From assembly GCA_946800325.1 (NCBI GenBank), contig OX326957.1:52633798-52697797 (forward strand): DNA of 64,000 nt, in the 5' to 3' direction. A program made the position numbers and the translations under genes. A model generated the notes under the pieces. That model did not search any database, was not told where the DNA came from, and saw only the letters and a list, made by a program, of their open reading frames with translations. Each line of letters begins with the position of its first letter. The stretch's first letter is position 1. Positions 10,047-21,946 of the stretch are shown one piece after another. Source of the DNA: Luzula sylvatica. Taxonomy: Eukaryota; Streptophyta; Magnoliopsida; Poales; Juncaceae.

Positions 10047-12072
10047 GTGAGGTTAACGGACGGATCACAATCCGTTAAGGCCGAAGGTGCGGTCCATTTA
10101 ATCGAAGGGTCCAAGTTGAATACACTAATAGAGAAGAATCAGATCCGGTGGATTGCACAAATGTTCATGGTGGAATCCAATTCTGGTGAAGTCATTAATC
10201 CGGAGTTGAAATCCCTCATTACAAAATATGAACCCATCTTCCAGGAACCCAAATTTCTTCCTCCCCAACGTGACTATGATCATTCTATTCCATTGATCGA
10301 AGGAGCAACACCAGTTCAGCTTAGACCCTATCGCTATTCCCATTACCAAAAAGAAGAAATCGAGAGAATTGTCCAAGAGATGATCCAATCTGGTGTTATA
10401 CGAGAAAGCACGAGTCCCTTCGCATCTCCAGTCATTTTAGTGGGGAAAAAAGATGGTTCTTGGCGAATGTGCGTAGATTACAGACAATTGAACTCGTTGA
10501 CAGTCAAAGATAAATTTCCCATACCAATTATCGATGACTTGTTAGACGAGCTCAATGGGGCAGAGATATTCTCAAAACTGGATCTCCGTTCCGGTTACCA
10601 CCAGATCCGAATGGCGGCAGGAGATGTGTACAAGACGGCTTTTCGAACACACAGTGGACATTACGAGTTTATGGTGATGCCATTTGGTTTAACGAACGCT
10701 CCAGCCACCTTTCAAGCGCTCATGAACAAGATTTTTCAACCAATTCTTCGGAAATTTGCCTTGGTTTTTTTCGACGATATACTCGTTTACAGCAAAGACA
10801 TGAGCAGCCATTTACAACACCTCGAGCAGGTATTTCAGATCCTTTCTAATAATCAGTTATTTGCTAAGCTTTCGAAATGTTCTTTTGGAGTCACTAATGT
10901 CAGCTATTTGGGACATATAATTTCGGGGCGAGGTGTTGCGACGGATCCAGAAAAAATTCGAGCAATGGAGGAGTGGCCAAGGCCTAAGAATATCAAGCAA
11001 CTTCGCGGATTCCTAGGATTGACCGGTTATTACCGTAAATTCGTTCGCAATTACGGCATAATCGGCAAACCACTCAACGATCTTCTCAAGAAAAACGCAT
11101 TTGGGTGGAATGATAAGGCACAAGACGCATTCGAAGAATTGAAGAAAGCTATGACGAAAGCACCGGTGCTTAAAATGCCGGAATTTGATAAACCGTTTGT
11201 GATTGAAACAGATGCGAGTGGAAGCGGTATTGGTGCGGTGCTAATGCAAGATCAACGCCCAATTGCGTTTATTAGCCAAGCTTTGGGACCCAAAAACACG
11301 GGGAGATCGGTCTACGAGAGAGAACTCTTGGCAGTACTCCTCGCGACAACGAAATGGCGTCACTATTTGATTGGGGGTAAATTTATCCTCAAAACCGATC
11401 ATGAGAGTTTGCGGTTCTTATTGAGCAGCAAACTACACACCCAACTTCAACACAAGGGTCTTTCAAAGTTACTGGGTCTCGATTACGAAATCCAGTACAA
11501 GAAAGGTTGCGAGAATAGAGTGGCGGATGCTTTATCGCGATGCCATTCGAATTCAGAAATTGAGGAAGGAGAAGTACAAGTATTGAGTTTGGCGGTTCCA
11601 GATTGGTATCGCGAAGTGGTTGAGAGTTATGAAGGAGATGATAAGCTCGCGAGATTAATTGAGAAGGTTATTCTACAGCCCGGTGCGTTTCCCAATTATT
11701 CTTATGCTAACGGGGTCTTGCGATACAAGGGACGATTGTGTATCGGCCACAAACAATCCCTCAAAGACAAAATACTGGAGGAAGTTCATGACAGTCCACG
11801 TGGCGGTCATTCAGGTGTCCTCGCGACTTATCAGCGCCTTAAACGGGTTTTCTATTGGAGCGGTATGAAACACGAGGTACAGACACACGTCCAATCATGT
11901 GATATGTGCCAACGTAACAAAACCGAGCACGTGGCAAGTCCGGGTTTGCTACAGCCTTTAGAAATACCTAGCAAACCATGGTCTAGCGTGAGCTTAGACT
12001 TCGTGGAAGGTCTACCCAAATCGAACGGTCGTGATTCAATCATGGTTGTGGTAGACCGTCTCACTAAATACG
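10047..12072 (+). pseudogene. Chromovirus pol: reverse transcriptase, RNase H, integrase N-terminal part
   Basis: In the same frame as gag-protease but cut off by the TAA TAG stops at 10008-10013. It contains reverse transcriptase (VGKKDGSWRMCVDYRQLN, LDLRSGYHQIRM, FFDDILVY with the catalytic Asp pair at 10773-10778), RNase H (TDASGSGIGAVL through ADALSR) and the integrase HHCC zinc domain with the first catalytic Asp (SLDFVEGLP). The frame runs to the ATACG target site at 12068-12072, where copia copy A is inserted, and resumes at 20278 without loss of a base beyond the duplicated 5 bp. Apart from the double stop and the insertion, this part of pol is open. It is broken as it stands. Confidence 0.9.
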
Positions 12073-13080
12073 TGAAAGAAATACAGTTTCGGATCAACCG
12101 TAAAAGTGTACACAATGATAAACGAATGTAGTCGTACATTCGTGGCCATAACTTTCAGTGGAAAAATCCAATTAGAATGGTTCAAATTGGGTTAGATAGA
12201 TAATGAGATTATCTACAACCTTCATATAGAAATATATTTCATATGAACGAAGTATAAGTGTCGTTTCTGTGAAATACCGAAAGGGTGCAACAGTATGACA
12301 TACAGTTAGTAAAACTGTCATAACTTTTGCATACGAACTCCAATTGGGCTGGGCCAAATTGGGTTGTGTAGATAATAAGATTATCTACAACTTTCGTGTT
12401 GGTTGATTTTCTGTCAGAGAAATTTATCAATTTCGTCTGGACAGAATACTGAACAGGTTCATACAGTTTTCTGTGTGAAAGGGTGTATATTGGATATACA
12501 TGCCTTTTGGCTAATCCTTATCCTATTTAGGTATAAATAGGATTTTCTCTCTCATCTTCACTATGGAATTCAGTTGAATCATTCTAAGCAATTGATTATT
12601 CTGCCCAATATACACAAGAAAAGAGCAAATTCAGATTTGATCTTTAGTGAGTGAAAGGGTGCGAAGAGAGAGAAATCGAGAAAGGAGTTTCTCGAGTAAT
12701 AGAGAATCGATTAGATCGAGCAAGTTCGCCGGTGCATCGTCTAGGCAGGTGCATCCGCGACCGACGTCTTGCGACTCACGGTGGATACAAGTAGAGGAGC
12801 GACAATTGTGGCTCTTGGATTGTGATCGACTCAAGGAGTGAGAAGACGGTCAACGAACGGTGAAAGACGCGTGGTATGGGACGCGCGGATTGTCACCAAC
12901 GTGACAGGAGATAGAAGGCGGCGATCAACCCTTCGTGCGTGATCAATTTCACGCTGGTATAGATCTATCCTTCTATTCGCATCGTACCCTCGAAGTCATG
13001 GCGTGATCTCGGGAATCGGGGAACCGGACCGGGCCTACATATCCGCTGCGCGGGCCCGGGGCCGGGGATATTCTCCTACA
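12073..13080 (+). repeat. Copy A 5' LTR
   Basis: 1,008 bp. It contains two halves of a roughly 370-bp module (12148-12520), in which phrases such as CCAATT...CAAATTGGGTT...AGATTATCTA recur. TATA box at 12532-12539. The GC-rich 3' third (about 12700-13070) is shared with copies B and C. It yields short spurious frames on both strands but no gene. Confidence 0.92.
12532..12539 (+). promoter_or_regulatory. Copy A LTR TATA box
   Basis: TATAAATA followed by a CT-rich initiator-like stretch (TTTTCTCTCTC). The same arrangement is found in copy B (TATAAATA near 33310) and copy C (near 44962). In the 3' LTR of copy C it is changed to TACAAATA. Confidence 0.6.
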
Positions 13081-13081
13081 G

Positions 13082-13093
13082 TGGTATCAGAGC
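13082..13093 (+). promoter_or_regulatory. Copy A primer-binding site
   Basis: TGGTATCAGAGC, one base after the 5' LTR, a perfect 12-base match to the 3' end of initiator tRNA-Met as used by plant copia elements. Confidence 0.9.
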
Positions 13094-13386
13094 GATCGCC
13101 ATCGATTCGAGGGTCGAATCATAGTCGTATATTAGATATACGCACGGGTTATCAAAGTTCGTACTCGTTTGCATGATGTTACATATTTAGAATGTCAAAT
13201 TCCATTAAAATCACAAGTAAAATTCGCTAGAGATCGATCAATAGTTGATTGAGAGTATCTAGGAATAATCGTGAAAAGGTTTCATGATTGATCGTTTTGG
13301 AAACGAGCGAAAACAGCAGTTCAAAAATCGCAACGGACACTGTAGCAGATACAGGAAATTGAGAATTTTTCGAAAAAACACATATT

Positions 13387-13835
13387 CCGTTGTAACGGAC
13401 TTGGAGTCCGTTGCAACGGACCCTGTATAGGATGCGGGGGTGTGAAGAGGACCGTGAAAACTGCTTATTCCGTTGTAACGGACTTGGAGTCCGTTGTAAC
13501 GGACCTTGTATCTGATACGAGGTTGCGGGGATGCCAAGGGTGTCTATTGGAGTCCGTTGTAACGGACTGGGTCCGTTGTAACGGAGCTCTACGCAGTTGG
13601 TCCGTTATAACGGACTGTATGTTGCGTTGTAACGGACTGGTCTCTGGAAATTTGGACGAAAGTTTGCAGAAAATAGCGTTGTAACGGACCTAGGTTGCGT
13701 TGTAACGGACATGTTTCTGGCAAAATTTGGCCAAACTCCGAAATAAATAGCGTTGTAACGGACTGGACTTCCGTTGTAACGGAGTGCCAAGTATACTGGA
13801 GGTCCGTTGTAACGGACTCTGTTGCGTTACAACGG
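13387..13835. repeat. Cluster of 14 AACGG palindromes in the copy A leader
   Basis: Fourteen occurrences of (C/G)CGTT(G/A)(T/C)AACGG, mostly CCGTTGTAACGG, lie between 13387 and 13835, often in pairs 20-25 bases apart; one is the perfect palindrome TCCGTTATAACGGA. A lone CAACGG lies at 13331. Copy C keeps only two units (46401-46433) and copy B has none. The cluster sits between the PBS and the pol remnants, in the untranslated leader. Each unit holds two inverted AACGG cores, the core of plant mitosis-specific MSA/MYB motifs; any binding is inferred. Confidence 0.85.
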
Positions 13836-13859
13836 ACTGGTTTCTGGTTGCTGATTTTG

Positions 13860-15300
13860 TTTTCGTGATAACTTTGGCTACACAACTTGGAATTTTGAGT
13901 TCTTTATATCGATTTGATCGGCATCAATCATACTAGCATATTATTAGATAATTATTTAGAATAATTAGACTCCTAAATAAAATCATATGCATATTGAAAA
14001 TCTTGTGATAGTGATATAATTGGATTATGTCACGAATTTACAAACATACAATGGTATGATCCCTCATAATATTTAAGTCATGGAAATGCCTTCCATATTC
14101 ACAACCATCGAGATTGATATGACATAGTGCGTGGTTTCAGGCCATAGTCGGGCACGTACTATTGTATATATTGGTGCGGGTGGTAAGCGTTAATTGAGGA
14201 CTCACGTGGTTTCAGGCCATAGTCGGGCACGTGAGTAGTTCAATTGAACGATACGATGGATATGGTTATGACTTAACCGTCCAAGCCAATCCGATTGGAG
14301 TTCGGGGCATAGATAGGATGCACACACGGAACTGGGATTGTATTGGATACGATCCATCACCGAAATCCTATAAAGGTTCAAGAGTCGTATTGGATACGAT
14401 TGGATTTAATCCTACCTAAAATATCGAGATCTCATTTGTCGGCCATAGTCACTTATGGGAGGATCGTAAAATATGGGTCTTGAGTGTTATGGACTTGGAG
14501 TCCCCTATCGGTATGAGGGTTATCGATTCGATAAAATAACACTATCATATATTCATCATATAAGCATATAGATTAAGTACGCACGGTTAGGAGTTAATCT
14601 TCATCATCCGTTTAGAATTATGTTTTCAAGCAACACCAAATATATCGTTGAGATCGATATGATAGATAGCTTTTGGGCCGGAATTACCATGATTAACCTT
14701 GATAGTTAAAGAATAGTTCTTTAGACTTAAAGGAACGTGTTGGACACGGAAATGGTAGATTCGGGGCTCGAGGCATTGGCTTTAGAGAAAGCCGGGTTCG
14801 ATAAACTTTAAGAAGGAATCGAACGATATTACGTGCCTTGTGGTGGCATGTATAGACGCATATTCTCAAAATTGTTTTGAGAATTCGGGTGTATATGAAA
14901 GTAAAACACAACGCTCATGAAATAGTTTCAAGAGTTAGAGCGCGTTGAATGATTCAATGCGGCTCATAGAGTAGGTTAATTTTGAGAAGCCTTATGGGTC
15001 TTGGATTAACACTCGTGTGTTGATGGTACGAGATTTGATCGTCGTGACCGAATATCATATGCATTCGATAGATAAGTCGATCCCGAAATTGCATGAGATG
15101 CGATTTAAATTTGAATTGGAGATGCTCGGAGTATCCGAGGAATTCAATGCATATAGATGCGTGGATGTCCTTGTAATTCAAAAGCGGGATCGAAAGAAAT
15201 GTATGTCTAAGGGTATTTTGGGAAAATGTTTTCCAAAATGGAAAGTTCGGACAAGGAGTTGTCCAAACTAGTGACTCAAAGAATGGTGAAATCCGAGGAG
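13860..15300 (+). other. Copy A interior, former gag region, unrecognisable
   Basis: No open frame or domain is recognisable. The same sequence is present in copies B (about 34950-36340) and C (about 46450-47870), so it is an inherited part of the element that probably once encoded gag and protease. Small duplicated phrases built on GGCCATAGTCGGGCACGT occur at 14120-14240. Confidence 0.6.
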
Positions 15301-18030
15301 GATTAAACCTAGAAGTTGATTGCTTCCTTTGGCATTGCCGTCTTAGCCATATAAACAAGACTCGCGTATCTAGATTCCATGTGATGGATTGCTAGAATCA
15401 TTCGAATTAGATTCGATTGATTAATGCGATACTTATTTATTAGGCAAGACGACAATGGCATCATTCTCCAAAGGTTGGAGAAAGATCCAACGAATTATTG
15501 GAAATTACATTTAGATGTAATGTTCCGATAAGTTCCGAGGCAAGAGGATGCTATCGGTATTTTGTTACGTTTATGGACGGTTAAAGTAGATATGAAAATA
15601 TCTATTTAATGCGTGCCGAAATGGAAACTTTTGAAAGGTTCAAAGAGTTTCAAAAACGAAATACGAAATCAACAAAGCAAGAAAATCAAAGCTTTTCGAT
15701 AGGATCGAGAAGGCGAGTATTTGAGCTAAACCTTTCGATAGGATCGAAGAGGCGATATTTGAGTTATGAATATTGATGATCATTTATGATTGTGGAATCG
15801 TTTCACGATTGCCTTTATTCGGAACATTGAGATGTGTCCGAAAAGAGGAAATGAACGCATGTTGGACATGGTTCGATAAATGATAAGTCAATAGGATCTC
15901 CCAAAAATGTTTTGGGGATACGCCCTTGAGACAGCGGCACTAATTAATGGTTACATATAAGATATGGACCATAAATCTTCTAATCGGTACAAAAGACCAT
16001 ATGAGATATGGATCGGAATGGTTCCGAAGTGGTCATTTGTACAGATTTGAGGATGTGGGTATATTTCGAAATTTGTTTCGATTAAACTCAATCCCAAATC
16101 TGAAAAATTGTTCGTTTATCCTTAAGGAAACTAAATGATGTTAATTCTAACGTCCCGACGAAAATGAGATTTTCGTGGCTCGAAGAGATGCCTTCTTGGA
16201 GGAGGACTAGATTCGCACAAGTTTGTAACTTGGTGCCATTTATCTCTATGCGGGCTAGTGGGAGTAGAATAAATCTCGAAAGAGTTCGTGATTTGAAAAT
16301 GAACATTGTACCGATGAAAGTTGACATGGCTTCATCAAGAATTGATGAACGCAAGTCGAACACACAAAGGAATTTTTCGTAGATCAAGTAGGCTATATCA
16401 TAAGCCGGTAAATACGAATTTATCAAGGCTAATGATGATAGATCGAAATCATATGATGATTCGATATCTTACAATGATGCTATGAAAAGTTGATTCCACA
16501 TGACATGGTGTCATGAAATCTGAGATTCGATCCATGTAAATTATCAAGTTCAGAACTTGATTTCATTATTTTCTGGGTTAGACCCGTGAAATGTGAGTGG
16601 GTTTTTCAAGATGAAGAACCGACATGGATAGGAATACGCATATATGTAAAGCGAGGCTTTTTGCGAAGAGTTTCATGCAATTCATAGTCGGACTATGAAG
16701 AAACGTTTTCGCATGTTGCCATGCTTTCACATTCTCGAAATTCTGCTTGTCATGGTCGCGTATTATGATATGTGATGTGGCAAAATGGATGTCAAAACCG
16801 AATTTCTTGACAGAAATTTTATGAAAGGATGTGTACTTGACACAACCTTACGGTTTTGTCGATTCATAAGAATCGGGGATAAGACATGCACGCTTTAACG
16901 ATCCATATGATGGATTAGAGAAAGCTTCTCGGAATTGGAATATTCGTTTTGACGAAGTTATAAACTGTTATAAAATTGTCGAAACGAATGGAAACTTTGT
17001 GTATACACGAAGGTTAGTGGGAGCTGCGACGTTATATTTCTTGTAACGACAAAGGATTTAGACGAGACCGCTTATGAAATAAGCGTGAAGATCTATAGGA
17101 TAGATCTAAGAAGTTCCTCGTTCTATGTTATAGCACATATATCGACATATTGTTGAAAATGGTTTTCAACATATTACTCCTTGGCGGAGTTAAATCAAAA
17201 TGTTGAATGACAGAAATTTTCAAAGGCTCGATGTGAGACATCAAGCAGCGCGAAAAGTAATAATATGATGCCTTACATTTGATGTTAGTATCTATTATAT
17301 CTGTCATGATATGTATGTGGCTATACGTCGTACACATAAGTCGTCTAATTTACCGTCAATAAATTCATGGGAATCACATGAGTTTGAATGTAATTGAATT
17401 ACATAAGACTAACTCTTGTGAATGTATAATGGTTATACATTTATATACATAATGGTTATGTATATTTAAACCCATTGGAATCTGTATTTATAGCGGTGAA
17501 TGTTATCCTTGAATACTTTGCGAAAGAATTCAGGATTTTTATCTATAATGGTGTGGAGGACGTGTTGGTTATAAAGAGTTATAACAACAACAGTTTCCAA
17601 AGATTAAGCACGTCCAAATATGTAGCACGACTTTCGATCACAAAGTGTGTACATGTTTTGCTTAAATGAAAACACGGTTATGTGGAATGGTTCCACAAGA
17701 CCAATAGTTTATGATTCTATGTACGGAGGCGAGTATATTGCAGTTATTAATCGCAAAAAGAAGTGGTATGGATCAAGGAAACATGACCAAACTCTCGTAG
17801 CCACGAGTTATCGGATTTATGATTGTTTATTGCGTGAAACGCAATAGTACAAACCAAAAATGCCGTGGTCACAACCACTTCTAGCAAATACTCAGAAAAT
17901 TTCATTGATCCATGAAATTTTGCGAAACGATGTGATCGTAGGTATTGGAAATGTTCCAATCCTGCAGAAGATTAACAATAGCGGGAACGTGCGGAACCGT
18001 TTACAAAACCGCTCTCTCTAGTCGCGCGTG
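15300..18030 (+). pseudogene. Copy A copia pol remnant
   Basis: A broken copia polyprotein. Near 15320-15380 is the GAG-pre-integrase signature (WHCRLSHIN). Near 15540-15660 is integrase (RYFVTFMDG, stop, SRYENIYLMRAE) with an in-frame TAA at 15582-15584 replacing the usual Tyr codon. The copia reverse transcriptase signature KMDVKTEFL is at about 16785, RNase H (GGEYIAVIN) at about 17730, and a frameshifted version of the terminal ADPFTKPL motif near 17985-18015. The order is that of Ty1/copia, with many further stops and frameshifts. It makes no functional enzyme. Confidence 0.85.
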
Positions 18031-19264
18031 ACTGTCATGCGATGACTATGGGTATGGAGATACCTAGAGGAGGAAGAAGAGAGTAGAGTGTAGTTATCTA
18101 ATACGATAGTCCTCGCAGGTTGTGGGTATGGAGATACCCATAGGTAAACGTTGTATCACCCAAATACTTAATCCGTATGAATGCATCCCTTTTAAAATTT
18201 TTGTTTACTTAAATTAATATGCATTCACCTTATATGAAAACTGTGTGCGGGTTGTGTAATATGATTGTTACATGAACCCTGATTTGAGCTTGTGTGGACG
18301 TCGACATGGTTGAGGACCATGTGCAGCGAAACCGTCACACTTAAAGTGTCATTTCTAAACATCCCTAGTCGCGGGTCAGTTTGCTTAAGAGAGAAGCATT
18401 ACTATTACAAGGGAATAGACTGAACGCGTACACTAGTACGTTAGCCGAGGAGATGATTATGTTTTGCTAATCATGGGACAAGGTGTTTGTCGAATCGGGA
18501 ACGTAGATATATGTTAGGTTACATGTATTGGATATGACCGAAGCCGCGAGACCATGACATGGTTTAGTCATTATAGATGGACTTGCGACGGATGGGGTTT
18601 TAGATTCTTCATACTTGAGGGGATCATTGATTGCGTTACGTGCGTAACACAATGCTTTGATATGATCTTACGCTCACCGTAACAGGGAGTTAAAAGGGTC
18701 ATCATTGGGTATTGTCCGAAACACGGAATTCAATGTGAGTCTCCAAGATAGGAATTGTTTATTCCGAAAGGAAGAGATATCTCTTAGGCGCCGCTCGATG
18801 AGTCGATTAACGAAAACCGTGGCCACGGTCAATGATATTAATGGTTAATATCGATTGAAATTTGTTAACTCAACTCGGAATCGGGGAATAAGTGTAGTTA
18901 ATCAAATTATAAGGATGACTATTACCATGCCTTTTGATTAACGGATATCGTAAACAAGAGAACTAGTAACCGCTATTCGAGATAGGCACAATGATCACAA
19001 TCATTTTTCGTTTAACATGGGTAGCTATGATGGAGTGACTAGATCCCGCTCATGAGCTTGTAGGCATTGGAAACAACCTACTACCATCGTTAAGTCGAAC
19101 CTACATGGTCACACAACGAGTCGTACTAAGTCGGGCTTGATCATAAAATCGGCACATTGGATGTGCATAGCTTGGTATTTGATACGCGAGCTATATTCTC
19201 TAAAATCGTGCGTATTGGATATGCATGAGTACCTTTTAGGTAGATCTGAAATTGAGTGGGAGAC
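18030..19264 (+). other. Copy A 3' non-coding region and PPT
   Basis: About 1.2 kb between the end of pol and the 3' LTR with no open frame. It is conserved in copy C (50630-51858), so it belongs to the element. The polypurine tract AGTGGGAGA lies immediately before the 3' LTR and would prime plus-strand synthesis. Confidence 0.65.
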
Positions 19265-20272
19265 TGAAAGAAATACAGTTTCGGATCAACCGTAAAAGTG
19301 TACACAATGATAAACGAATGTAGTCGTACATTCGTGGCCATAACTTTCAGTGGAAATATCCAATTAGAATGGTTCAAATTGGGTTAGATAGATAATGAGA
19401 TTATCTACAACCTTCATATAGAAATATATTTCATATGAACGAAGTATAAGTGTCGTTTCTGTGAAATACCGAAAGGGTGCAACAGTATGACATACAGTTA
19501 GTAAAACTGTCATAACTTTTGCATACGAACTCCAATTGGGCTGGACCAAATTGGGTTGTGTAGATAATAAGATTATCTACAACTTTCGTGTTGGTTGATT
19601 TTCTGTCAGAGACATTTATCAATTTCGTCTGGACAGAATACTGAACAGGTTCATACAGTTTTCTGTGTGAAAGGGTGTATATTGGATATACATGCCTTTT
19701 GGCTAATCCTTATCCTATTTAGGTATAAATAGGATTTTCTCTCTCATCTTCATTATGGAATTCAGTTGAATCATTCTAAGCAATTGATTATTCTGCCCAA
19801 TATACACAAGAAAAGAGCAAATTCAGATTTGATATTTAGTGAGTGAAAGGGTGCGAAGAGAGAGAAATCGAGAAAGGAGTTTCTCGAGTAATAGAGAATC
19901 GAATAGATCGAGCAAGTTCGCCGGTGCATCGTCTAGGCAGGTGCATCCGCGACCGACGTCTTGCGACTCACGGTGGATACAAGTAGAGGAGCGACAATTG
20001 TGGCTCTTGGATTGTGATCGACTCAAGGAGTGAGAAGACGGTCAACGAACGGTGAAAGACGCGTGGTATGGGACGCGCGGATTGTCACCAACGTGACAGG
20101 AGATAGAAGGCGGCGATCAACCCTTCGTGCGTGATCAATTTCACGCTGGTATAGATCTATCCTTCTATTCGCATCGTACCCTCGAAGTCATGGCGTGATC
20201 TCGGGAATCGGGGAACCGGACCGGGCCTACATATCCGCTGCGCGGGCCCGGGGCCGGGGATATTCTCCTACA
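19265..20272 (+). repeat. Copy A 3' LTR
   Basis: 1,008 bp, offset 7,192 from the 5' LTR, followed by the second ATACG target copy. About six substitutions against the 5' LTR were seen by eye, for example A/T in a homopolymer near 19356, G/A near 19544 and T/A near 19902. Confidence 0.92.
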
Positions 20273-20277
20273 ATACG

Positions 20278-21233
20278 CTCATTTTGTACCCCTATCTCAT
20301 CCTTTCACGGTTACTCATATCTCTAAACTTTTCTTCGAAAATATCTGTAAACTCCATGGCGTACCCCATTCCGTAGTGAGTGATCGTGATAAGATCTTCA
20401 CGAGCAAGTTTTGGAAAGAGCTCTTTCATCTTCATGGTACGCAGCTCAATTTCAGCACCTCTTATCACCCCCAATCCGACGGTCAGACAGAACGGGTCAA
20501 TCAGTGTCTCGAGGGTTATCTACGGGGAATGGTCTGTAATTGCCCGAAGCGATGGTCCATGTGGCTTTCTCAGGCGGAATTGTGGTATAACACTTCGTAC
20601 CACTCATCTCTCAAGACAACGCCTTTCGAAGCTCTTTATGGTTATTCGCCAAATCAACCTGAATTGGGATCTCCACCAGCGGCTCAGGTTGCAGAATTAG
20701 ATAATTGGTTGAAGGAACGCCATTTAGCACTTCAATTGATTAAAGATAACCTTTCCAAAGCCCAAGAACGCATGAAACACCAATCTGACAAGAATCGTGT
20801 GGAACGGGTTTTCGATGTGGGAACCATGGTTTACCTCAAGCTTCAACCATATCGACAAACATCCATTTCCATGAATAAGGGAGGGAAGCTTTGTTCACGT
20901 TATTATGGTCCATTCGAGGTAATTCAGAAGGTGGGGCAAGTGGCGTATAAGCTTGCTTTACCTCCAGGTTCCCAAATCCATCCGGTTTTTCATGTTTCTC
21001 AACTGAAACAAAAAATCGGATCAAAAAAACCAGTTTCTCCTCAATTACCAATTATGGGTCCCGAAGGCTTATTGAAGGTAGCTCCAGTAGCAGTGTTGGA
21101 TCGCCGATTAGTAAAGAAAGGCAATGAAGCAGAAGTGGAGCTCAAAATTCGATGGTCGAATTTGCCGGAGGAGGAAACTACATGGGAGAATTATGATGAG
21201 CTGCTTGGCAAATTTCCGAATTTTCAACCTTGA
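20278..21233 (+). pseudogene. Chromovirus integrase core C-terminal part and chromodomain
   Basis: The continuation of the chromovirus pol after nested copy A. The integrase core resumes with AHFVPLSHPF and carries the second catalytic Asp in VVSDRDKIF and the Glu in DGQTERVNQ, then the C-terminal domain and a chromodomain-like end (KIRWSNLPEEETTWENYDELLGKF is the diagnostic region, given here only as a landmark within its Trp/Glu pattern). The frame is open to the stop at 21233 and fits the left half exactly. The chromodomain class normally steers integration towards heterochromatin. The segment has no start or promoter of its own. Confidence 0.9.
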
Positions 21234-21248
21234 GGCAAGGTTTATTGG

Positions 21249-21260
21249 AGGAGGGGGTAA
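21249..21260 (+). promoter_or_regulatory. Chromovirus polypurine tract
   Basis: Purine-rich GGAGGAGGGGGTAA directly before the 3' LTR, the expected plus-strand primer. Confidence 0.8.
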
Positions 21261-21686
21261 TGTCACGATACTAGCATATTAGGAGAATAAAAGTAATTGA
21301 GGGGCCTCTTTGCTTAATTACTAAATTTCAATAAAGAGTGATCTAACAATGGGTCCAGTGTATTAGTGAATAATGAATTAGTAGTGGTGTTGTGAACCGG
21401 GTTTGTACAAATATCTGCTAGAAGGTTGAACTGTACTGTAGATACTTCTCTAAATCGTTCCATTATAAATAGGTTGTTAGAGTGAGAATCGGGCCTGTCG
21501 TTTGTAATACATACTTTTGTAATAACGACCATAACTCCAAATCTATTTGATAGATTTGGGGAATTCTTCCAATTTCTTGATTTGGTTTTTCTGAATCTTG
21601 AATTCAATTCAGTTGTGTGAGATAAATTGATTTGAATTTCGTTTCAATTAAGAGGATCTGGTCATCGATCTATCAGGGTCGTGACA
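21261..21686 (+). repeat. Chromovirus 3' LTR
   Basis: 426 bp at a constant offset of 13,236 from the 5' LTR, followed by GTGCG (21687-21691), which duplicates 8020-8024. Confidence 0.95.
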
Positions 21687-21946
21687 GTGCGTTCTCTCTG
21701 TTTTCGGGAGATCCGCCTTCTTCTTCTCTCACTCCTCTTTCGAAATAAATTTAGGTTTTTAAGGTATGTTTTTGTGAATGGAAATGGTTTAAGTGACATG
21801 GCACACCAATTTGTGCCACGTCAGATTCGGGGAAAAAAAGTGGGGAAATAAGTATGGTTCCTATCATTACTCTTCCAGTGGTGGCAAGGTAAAAAAAAAT
21901 AGTTTAATTTTAATTTTTCACTCAAAAAATAAAAATAAAAATAAAA

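Larger units (their letters stand above)
12073..20272 (+). mobile_element. Ty1/copia element, copy A (non-autonomous, nested)
   Basis: LTRs at 12073-13080 and 19265-20272 (1,008 bp each, TGAAAG...CTACA, about six differences seen), TSD ATACG at 12068-12072 and 20273-20277. The PBS matches tRNA-iMet at 13082-13093 and a PPT (AGTGGGAGA) precedes the 3' LTR. The 6.2-kb interior carries recognisable but multiply broken copia pol and no long open frame. It is related to copies B (32852-37897) and C (44503-52848). Young LTRs with a shared-defect interior suggest it moved with proteins supplied by another element. Confidence 0.93.
8025..21686 (+). mobile_element. Ty3/gypsy chromovirus, interrupted by a nested copia element
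   Basis: LTRs at 8025-8450 and 21261-21686 start TGTCACGA and end TCGTGACA, a perfect 8-bp inverted terminus. The TSD GTGCG is at 8020-8024 and 21687-21691. Order: LTR, PBS, gag, protease, reverse transcriptase, RNase H, integrase, chromodomain, PPT, LTR. Subtracting the nested 8,200-bp copia element and its duplicated 5 bp leaves about 5.46 kb, normal for a compact plant chromovirus. The LTRs differ at only one position that I found, so insertion was recent, yet pol is already broken by tandem stops at 10008-10013 and by the nested element. Confidence 0.95.

Noticed and set aside
13442..13885. Short frames rich in SVTT/VVTD on both strands of the copy A leader
   Set aside because: Translations of the CCGTTGTAACGG repeats; absent from copies B and C.
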